The translations under genes and the position numbers were made by a program. A stretch of 64,000 nucleotides of DNA, from assembly GCA_001725155.1 (NCBI GenBank), contig MEFP01000004.1, positions 124,001 to 188,000 of the forward strand. Direction: 5' to 3'. Of this stretch, positions 57,988 to 64,000 are shown piece after piece. Position 1 is the stretch's first letter, and each line of letters opens with the position of its first letter. This DNA is from Lysobacteraceae bacterium SCN 69-320. GTDB lineage: Bacteria; Pseudomonadota; Gammaproteobacteria; Xanthomonadales; Rhodanobacteraceae. The notes under the pieces were generated by a model, which saw nothing but the letters and a program-made list of their open reading frames with translations, made no database searches and had not been told where the DNA came from.

Positions 57988-59432
57988 GCGCCGCGTCGAT
58001 CGCGGCACTGGCCGCGGAGCTCGCCGCCGGCCGCCGCAGCGCGCGCGAGCTGGCCGAAGATGCCTTGCTTCGCGCCGAGCGCGGCGCCGCGCTGAACAGC
58101 TTCATCCGCATCGACGCCGACGGCGCGCGCGCGGCGGCGAATGCCGTCGACGCGCAGCGCGCGGCCGGCGCCGCGCCGTCGCAATTGTCCGGAATTCCGT
58201 TTGCGCACAAGGATATTTTTTGCACGCGCGGCGTCGCGACGACCTGCGGCTCGCGCATGCTGCGCGATTTCGTGCCGCCGTACGACGCGCAGGTCGTAGA
58301 GCGGCTTGCATCGGCCGGCGCGGTCAGCATCGGCAAGACCAACATGGACGAATTCGCGATGGGTTCGTCCAACGAGAACAGCGCCTACGGCGCGGTGGCC
58401 AATCCCTGGGACACCGCGCGCGTGCCCGGCGGTTCTTCCGGCGGCTCGGCCGCGGCGGTCGCCGCCGGCATCGTGCCGTTCGCGACCGGCACCGACACCG
58501 GCGGCTCGATCCGCCAGCCGGCCGCATTCTGCGGGGTGACCGGACTCAAGCCGACCTACGGCCGCGTCTCGCGCCACGGCATGATCGCGTACGCCTCCAG
58601 CCTCGACTGCGCCGGCGTGCTCGCGCGCTCGGCGGCCGACTGCGCCGTCGTGTTCGACGCGATCGCCGGCTTCGATCCGCGCGATGCGACCAGCGTCGCG
58701 CGTCCGGCCGAAGCGACGCTCGCGCTGCTCGACCAGCCGTTGGCCGGCCTGCGCATCGGCGTCGCGCGCGAATACTTCGGCAGCGGCGTACAGGCCGGCG
58801 TCGGCGAGCGCGTGCATGCGGCGCTGGCCGAGCTCGAACGCCTCGGCGCGGTTCTGGTCGACATCAGCCTGGCGAACGCGCATCACGCGATCGCCGCCTA
58901 CTACGTGATCGCGCCGGCGGAGGCGTCGAGCAACCTCGCACGCTACGACGGCGTGCGCTACGGCCATCGCACCGCGCAGGCGCGTTCGCTCGACGAGCTG
59001 TACAGCCTCAGCCGCGCCGAAGGATTCGGCAGCGAGGTGCAGCGGCGCATCCTCGTCGGCACCTATGCGCTGTCGGCCGGCTACTACGACGCCTACTACC
59101 TGCGCGCGCAGAAGGTGCGCCGGCTGATCGCCAACGACTTCGCCGCAGCCTTTGCCGAGGTCGACCTGATCGCCGGCCCCACCGCGCCGACCACCGCGTT
59201 CCGCCTTGGCGAAAAGGCCGGTGACGCCCTGGCCATGTATGCGGCCGACGTCAACACGGTCGCGGTCAACCTGGCCGGACTGCCGGCGATCTCGGTGCCG
59301 GCCGGTCTCGCCGACGGTCTGCCGGTCGGCCTGCAACTGATCGCACCGGCCTTCGCCGAAGCGCGCATGCTCAACGCTGCGCACCAGCTGCAACAGGCCA
59401 CCGACTGGCATCTGCAGGAGCCCGCCGCATGA
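57984..59432 (+). CDS. gatA: Glutamyl/aspartyl-tRNA amidotransferase subunit A
   Basis: GatA is an amidase that releases ammonia from glutamine for the GatCAB transamidation. The 482-residue protein has the Ser-cisSer-Lys active site: Lys in [10 protein letters not shown] near residue 75, and Ser/Ser in [16 protein letters not shown] near 150, with [12 protein letters not shown]. The start at 57984 overlaps gatC by four bases and the end overlaps gatB by four. Confidence 0.98.
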
Positions 59433-60892
59433 ACGCCCGGATGAAGCCGGCCGCCTCGGCCTGGCAGGCCGTGATCGGTCTGGAAATCCACGCCCAGCTC
59501 AGCACCGCGAGCAAGCTGTTCTCGGGCGCATCCACCGCCTACGGCGCCGAACCCAACACGCAGACCGCGCTGCTCGACTGCGCCATGCCGGGCACCCTGC
59601 CGGTGCCGAATCGCGAAGCCGTGCGCAAGGCCATCCAGTTCGGCCTCGCGATCGACGCGACGATCGCGCCGCAGTCGGTGTTCGCGCGCAAGAACTATTT
59701 CTATCCCGATCTGCCCAAGGGCTACCAGATCAGCCAGTACGAGCTGCCCGTGGTCGGTGCGGGCCGGCTGCGCGTGCGCGTCGACGACGGCCGCGTCATC
59801 GAGGTCGAGATCCAGCGCGCGCATCTGGAAGAGGACGCCGGCAAGTCGGTGCATGACGCGTTCCACGCGGAAACCGGCATCGACCTCAACCGCGCCGGTA
59901 CGCCGCTGCTGGAGATCGTCTCGGCGCCGGTGCTGCATTCGGCCGCCGAGGCCGTGGCCTACATGCGCACGGTGCATACGCTGGTGCGCTGGCTCGGCAT
60001 CTGCGACGGCAACATGCAGGAAGGTTCGTTCCGCTGCGACTGCAACGTGTCGGTGCGCCGCGGCAGCGATGCGCCGCTGGGCACGCGCACCGAGATCAAG
60101 AACGTCAACTCGTTCCGCTTCGTCGAGAAGGCGATCGAGTACGAGATCGAGCGCCAGATCCGCGCGCTGGAGAACGGCGAAGCGATCGTGCAGGAGACGC
60201 GCCTGTACGATCCGGCGCGGCACCAGACGCGCTCGATGCGCAGCAAGGAATCGGCCGACGACTATCGCTACTTCCCCGATCCGGATCTGCCGCCGCTGGT
60301 CATCGCCGCCGCCGACATCGCGCGCGAGCGCGATGCGCTGCCGGAACTGCCGCAGGCGCGGCGCGAACGCTATGTCGCGCAGCTGGGTCTGCCCGAGGCC
60401 GATGCCGACCAGCTCTGCGCCGACCGTGCGACGGCCGACTATTTCGAGGCCGTGCTTGCCGTGTTGCCGGGCCAGGCCAAGCTCTGTGCGAACTGGGTGC
60501 TCGGCGAAGTCGCGGCCAGCCTCAACGAGGCTGGCATCGAGATCGCCGCCGCGCCGGTGTCCGCGGCGGCCCTGGCCCAGCTGCTTGCGCGCCTGCGCGA
60601 AGGCAGCATCTCCGGCAAGATCGCCAAGGATGTGTTCGCGGCGATGTGGGCCGGCGAAGGCAGCGCCGACGCCATCATCGAGGCGCGCGGACTGCGCCAG
60701 ATTTCCGACAGCGGCGCGCTGGCCGCGGCGATCGCCGCGGTGCTCGCCGAGCATCCGTCGCAGGTCGCCGACTACCGCGGCGGCAACGAGAAGCTGCTGC
60801 AGTTCTTCGTCGGCCAGGCCATGAAGCGCACGCGCGGCCAGGCCAATCCGCAGCAGCTCAACGAACTGCTGCGGCGGGCGCTGGCCGGCTGA
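59429..60892 (+). CDS. gatB: Glutamyl/aspartyl-tRNA amidotransferase subunit B
   Basis: GatB binds the mis-charged tRNA and carries out the kinase/transamidase steps of GatCAB. The 487-residue protein has [52 protein letters not shown] and a C-terminal YqeY-like helical tail ([20 protein letters not shown]). It ends 20 bases before the inverted-repeat element at 60913-61074. Confidence 0.98.
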   Translation: MNARMKPAASAWQAVIGLEIHAQLSTASKLFSGASTAYGAEPNTQTALLDCAMPGTLPVPNREAVRKAIQFGLAIDATIAPQSVFARKNYFYPDLPKGYQISQYELPVVGAGRLRVRVDDGRVIEVEIQRAHLEEDAGKSVHDAFHAETGIDLNRAGTPLLEIVSAPVLHSAAEAVAYMRTVHTLVRWLGICDGNMQEGSFRCDCNVSVRRGSDAPLGTRTEIKNVNSFRFVEKAIEYEIERQIRALENGEAIVQETRLYDPARHQTRSMRSKESADDYRYFPDPDLPPLVIAAADIARERDALPELPQARRERYVAQLGLPEADADQLCADRATADYFEAVLAVLPGQAKLCANWVLGEVAASLNEAGIEIAAAPVSAAALAQLLARLREGSISGKIAKDVFAAMWAGEGSADAIIEARGLRQISDSGALAAAIAAVLAEHPSQVADYRGGNEKLLQFFVGQAMKRTRGQANPQQLNELLRRALAG

Positions 60893-60912
60893 TCCGCGCG
60901 GCGCCGGCCGCT

Positions 60913-61074
60913 GTGGCCTGCAACGGATAAATCGCCAGCAGCTGGCTCGTCCCGGACGCGCAGTACTTGCTGCTCACCCGGCCAATAGCAGGGGCTGTTG
61001 GCCTCGCTCCGCAGCCGCGTCCTGCACGACCCGTCCTTCGCCATCCCTCTACCGATTTATCCGTTACAGGCCAC
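60913..61074. repeat. Nested inverted-repeat element (about 162 bp)
   Basis: Outer arms at 60913-60934 and 61053-61074 match in inverted orientation at 21 of 22 bases. Inside them, 60947-60960 pairs with 61016-61029 (12 of 14), GCTGC at 60969-60973 pairs with GCAGC at 61011-61015, and GGCCAATAGC pairs with GCTGTTGGCC around a short loop at the centre (about 60980-61003). The element lies between the ends of convergent gatB and the RCC1 gene, touching the last base of the RCC1 stop codon. In one frame, each outer arm reads VACNG followed by a stop. It may be a MITE-like element or a structured terminator. Confidence 0.7.
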
Positions 61075-63341
61075 TAGTCGTGGCCGTCGGCGAACAGCCT
61101 GTCCTGGCGCATGACCGGCAGCGGCGTCGCCGAGAGCACGGCGCGGCCGATGCCGAGGCTGCCGAGCAGATCGTCGCCCCAGCAGCGCAGGCCGCCCTCG
61201 AGGGTGCCGGCGCAGACGTGGGTGCCGCCTATGCTCGGCGCGCCGCCGGCGCTGCCGGACAGGCCGATGACCGGCGTCGGCAGCGCGCGCAGGCCGCGCG
61301 GGCCGCCGCCGTTGCCGAGATCGCCGCTGTAGTCGGCGCCCCAGCAATACAGGCTGCTGCCGCGCAGCGCGCAGGAGATGTCGTCGCCGGCGTCGATCTC
61401 GGTGACGCCCGAGTCCATGCCGGTGACCGCGTCCGGTGAAAAGTGCGCGTCGTTGACGATGCCGTTGCCGAGCGCGGCATAGCCGTCGTAGCCCCAGCAT
61501 TTCGCCGCGCCGTTGTGCACGGCGCAGGAATGCGCGGAGCCGGTGCTGATCCGCGTGGTACCGGCGTCCAGGGTATCGACCGGCTGCGGCGTTGCGGCGA
61601 ACCCCACGTTCGTGCCGATGCCGAGCTGGCCGTCGGTATTCAGGCCCCAGCACTTGGCCGCGCCGTTCTGGATCGCGCAGGTGTGGTGGGTGCCGGCGCT
61701 GATCCAGCTGACGCCGCTGCTCAGCCCGGCCACGGCGACCGGCACCAGACGGTTCGTGGTCGTGCCGTCGCCGAGTTCGCCGGTGATGTTGTTGCCCCAG
61801 CACCAGGCGCCGCCGTTGCGGATTGCGCAGGTGTGCTGATCGCCGGCGCTGACCAGGCTGACGCCGCTGTCCATGCCCTGCACCGGCGCCGGCGAGCGCT
61901 GCCCTGTGGTCTGACCCGTGCCGAGCTGGCCCTTGTCGTTGACGCCCCAGCACCGCAGGGCGCCGGCGACGACGGCGCAGGTATGGTCCACCCCGGCCGA
62001 CAGCGAGGTCGGCCGCGCGGTGATGACGGCGGTCGGGCCCGGCACCGATTCGTTGAGCGTCAAGGTGCCGCGGCCGAGCTGGCCGTCGCCGTTGTAACCC
62101 CAGCAATGCACGCCGTTGGCGACGGCGGCGCAGGTGTGGCTCAGGCCGGACGCGACCAGCGCCGGCGTGCCGTAGCTGCCGGCGACCTGCACCGGCGCGG
62201 TGCGCAGGTCGGCCGAGCCGTCGCCGAGCTGGCCGTTGACGTTGAGGCCCCAGCAGGCCGCGCGTGCGTCGGCGCTGCGCACGCAGACATGCGCATTGCG
62301 CGTGGCGAGTTGCAGCGGCGTGCCGACGCCGGCGATGCGGCGCGGACTGGGTGTGCCGCCGGCGTTGCCGAGCTGGCCGTAGCTGCCGTCGCCCCAGCAG
62401 TACACGCCGTCGGCCACGCGCGCGCAGCTGTGCGACGACGCGGCGATGATGTTCAGCGCCGGCGGGCCGAGATTGTCGACGATGACCGGCGTCAGCTGCG
62501 CCTGGGTGGTGCCGTTGCCGATCTCGCCGTAGCTGTTGTCGCCCCAGCACAGCACGCTGCCGTCGCGGCGCGCGCAGCTGTGCACGCTGCCGGCGGAGAT
62601 CTCGCCGATCCCGCTGTCGAGCGTGGTCACCCGGACCGGCGCGCGCTCGGCGACGCTGGGCGTGCCGTTGCCGACCTGGCCGGATATGTTGTCGCCCCAG
62701 CACCAGCCTGCACCGCCGACGACGGCGCAGGTGTGCAAGGTGCCGGTGCTGATGCTGTCGACGCTGCCGCTGCCGATCGAGACCGGCGTCGGCTCGGCGT
62801 GGTCGACGTCGTCGTCGGTGCCGAGCTGGCCGTAGAAATTGCTGCCCCAGCAATACAGCGCCGCGGCGATCACGGCGCAGCTGTGATAGTCCCCGGCGGC
62901 GACGTGCGTGGCCTGGCCGTTGACGCCGGCTACGCGTACCGCGACGGGACTGGGGTTGCCGCTCTGGCCGATGCCGAGCTGGCCGAACTGGTTGTTGCCC
63001 CAGCACCAGACATCGCCCTGGGCAATCGCGCAGGCATGCCCGCCGCCGGTGCTGAGTGCGGTGATCGGTGCGTCGGGCAGGCCCGGGATCGGCAGCGGAT
63101 CGACCGAGTGGACCTCGCTGCCGTTGCCGAGCTGGCCGAACAGGTTGTTGCCCCAGCAATACACCTTGCCCGGGCCGAGCACGGCGCAGCTGAAGGCGCC
63201 GCCGACGGCGATGGACTGCACGGATTCCAGCGGCACCAGCACGCCGCGGGCATCGAAAGCCGCTCCGGCGCCGGCTGATGCGAGCAGTGCGACCGCCGGG
63301 AGCAGGCCGCGCCACCGTCGCAAGATACATTCGGACCGCAT
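61074..63341 (-). CDS. Secreted RCC1-repeat beta-propeller protein, 14 repeats
   Basis: The 755-residue protein has a signal-like N-terminus (RGLLPAVALLASAGAGAAF) and 14 consecutive RCC1 units, each of the form CA...CWG..xxGQLGxG (for example YCWGNNLFGQLGNG, WCWGNNITGELGDG). All 14 have a cysteine pair, one in the HxCA element and one in CWG, spaced about ten residues, suggesting one disulfide per blade. Fourteen units fit two seven-bladed propellers. The substrate or partner is unknown; secreted RCC1 proteins of bacteria are often repeat adhesion or scaffold proteins. Repeats 7, 12 and 13 are the least typical. Confidence 0.85.
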   Translation of the reverse strand: MRSECILRRWRGLLPAVALLASAGAGAAFDARGVLVPLESVQSIAVGGAFSCAVLGPGKVYCWGNNLFGQLGNGSEVHSVDPLPIPGLPDAPITALSTGGGHACAIAQGDVWCWGNNQFGQLGIGQSGNPSPVAVRVAGVNGQATHVAAGDYHSCAVIAAALYCWGSNFYGQLGTDDDVDHAEPTPVSIGSGSVDSISTGTLHTCAVVGGAGWCWGDNISGQVGNGTPSVAERAPVRVTTLDSGIGEISAGSVHSCARRDGSVLCWGDNSYGEIGNGTTQAQLTPVIVDNLGPPALNIIAASSHSCARVADGVYCWGDGSYGQLGNAGGTPSPRRIAGVGTPLQLATRNAHVCVRSADARAACWGLNVNGQLGDGSADLRTAPVQVAGSYGTPALVASGLSHTCAAVANGVHCWGYNGDGQLGRGTLTLNESVPGPTAVITARPTSLSAGVDHTCAVVAGALRCWGVNDKGQLGTGQTTGQRSPAPVQGMDSGVSLVSAGDQHTCAIRNGGAWCWGNNITGELGDGTTTNRLVPVAVAGLSSGVSWISAGTHHTCAIQNGAAKCWGLNTDGQLGIGTNVGFAATPQPVDTLDAGTTRISTGSAHSCAVHNGAAKCWGYDGYAALGNGIVNDAHFSPDAVTGMDSGVTEIDAGDDISCALRGSSLYCWGADYSGDLGNGGGPRGLRALPTPVIGLSGSAGGAPSIGGTHVCAGTLEGGLRCWGDDLLGSLGIGRAVLSATPLPVMRQDRLFADGHD

Positions 63342-63434
63342 GCCCCACCGCTAGCCAAGGGCCGCAGCCCGACGGCGCATGTTACCGCCGGCCGCTGCCG
63401 GTGGTGCGGGATGGCGGGTCGCGACGGCGTTGCG

Positions 63435-64000
63435 TCAGACGCCGGTGGCGGTCGCGCCGCGGCGGTCGAGCAGCAGCAGCGGCATGAGCACGGCGCAGAG
63501 TACGGCCAGCGCGCGATGGCGCTGTGCCGCAGCGATCGCGAACGCGGCCAGTCCCGATGCCTGCAGCGTACCGGCATGCACGGTCAGCCGCTGCCGCCGC
63601 GGATCGCGACGCAGCCGCACCGACGCGCCGAACAACCGCGCCAGCGCCGCGCGCGACAGCCAGCGCGCCGGCCAGCGCACGACCAGGTCGGCAGACGCCG
63701 CACCGGCGCGCCAGCTGCGGAAGCACAGCCGCCAGGCATCGAGCAGGCCGGCGTGCTGCGGCGGCTGCGGCAAGGCGACCAGTTCCTCGCGCAGCGGCAG
63801 ATCCGCCGGCAGGCGCAGGTTCCAGACCAGTCCGATGCGCTGCAGCGCGAGCAGGCACCACCAGCCCGGATCCCATTCGCCGCGATACAGGCCCAGCCGC
63901 GCCGAACCCGGAAACGCATGATGGTTGTTGTGCCAGCACTCGCCCATGGTCAGCAGCGACGTGAAGCGGATGTTGCGTCCCTGCACCGCCGCGCCGCGCA
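63435..64000 (-). CDS. Second fatty acid desaturase, C-terminal part only
   Basis: The frame is open to the right edge, so the N-terminal part of the gene is outside the window. The visible 188 codons contain the third histidine box (GECWHNNHHAFP) with the context NIRFTSLLTMG, as in delta-9 desaturases. After it the protein runs through WDPGWWCLLALQRIGLVW to a C-terminal region with a hydrophobic stretch (HRALAVLCAVLMPLLLL), unlike the charged tail of the desaturase at 18002-19198. The two are paralogues of the same superfamily. Confidence 0.85.
   Translation of the reverse strand, partial: RGAAVQGRNIRFTSLLTMGECWHNNHHAFPGSARLGLYRGEWDPGWWCLLALQRIGLVWNLRLPADLPLREELVALPQPPQHAGLLDAWRLCFRSWRAGAASADLVVRWPARWLSRAALARLFGASVRLRRDPRRQRLTVHAGTLQASGLAAFAIAAAQRHRALAVLCAVLMPLLLLDRRGATATGV

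Noticed and set aside
61443-63278. Long plus-strand frame opposite the RCC1 gene
   Set aside because: It mirrors the repetitive RCC1 coding sequence and has no domain of its own.
61074-63341. Periodic repeats that could suggest a CRISPR array
   Set aside because: The period is that of coding RCC1 units with a continuous reading frame; there are no identical short repeats with unique spacers.

Overview
This 64-kb window is GC-rich chromosomal DNA from a gammaproteobacterium. Gene content and order point to the Xanthomonadales (Lysobacterales), possibly the Rhodanobacteraceae. The evidence is gatCAB divergent from mreB, a glyoxylate operon divergent from a LysR regulator, lptM-dapF-DUF484-xerC, dacC-ybeD-lipB-lipA, and an RdgC N-terminus of the MFFRNL type. 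Placement below order level is inference. No phage, insertion sequence, CRISPR array, tRNA or rRNA gene was found. Most of the window is core metabolism and cell-envelope biogenesis with a scatter of unknown genes.

Layout. 1-12 kb: start of rdgC, ttcA, a DUF465 gene, an NhaC-type antiporter, an unknown anchored protein, plsB, a lipoprotein, pyrF translationally linked to a lipoprotein acid phosphatase, and the rep helicase. 11.5-18 kb: tdk, an OmpA-domain protein, mutM, and a four-gene GldG-type ABC transporter set. 18-28.7 kb: a fatty acid desaturase, two unknown envelope proteins, rpmBG, secB-gpsA, an M1 aminopeptidase, ubiE, and two small secreted proteins that look like diverged paralogues, followed by DUF971 and an unknown gene. 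28.9-33.1 kb: aceBA with a divergent LysR regulator. 33.5-38.1 kb: a BaeSR-type two-component system and an exported amidohydrolase. 38.4-43.1 kb: the xerC-DUF484-dapF-lptM cluster and three poorly known genes, one apparently frameshifted. 43.2-57.3 kb: a long minus-strand envelope block, mreB-mreC-mreD-mrdA-rodA-unknown-mltB-rlpA-dacC-ybeD-lipB-lipA-prc. 57.7-60.9 kb: gatCAB. 60.9-64 kb: a nested inverted-repeat element, a secreted 14-repeat RCC1 protein, and the C-terminal part of a second desaturase cut by the window edge.

How the genes work together. The 45-57 kb block is the rod-shape elongation machinery (MreBCD scaffold, PBP2/RodA synthase) with peptidoglycan-trimming enzymes (MltB, RlpA, DacC) and lipoate attachment and synthesis. 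Many genes overlap by 1 or 4 bases (TGATG, ATGA), so translational coupling is likely. PlsB, GpsA and the two desaturases all bear on phospholipid synthesis and acyl-chain composition. AceA and AceB form the glyoxylate shunt, probably under the adjacent LysR protein.

The observations most worth following are the 162-bp nested inverted repeat after gatB, a small secreted-protein gene whose best start codon is ATT, its neighbouring paralogue, the frameshifted cysteine-motif gene near 42.1 kb, the RCC1 protein with one cysteine pair per repeat (14 in all), and the collagen-like Gly/Pro-rich insert in the sensor kinase. I did not find a clearly new multi-gene system.
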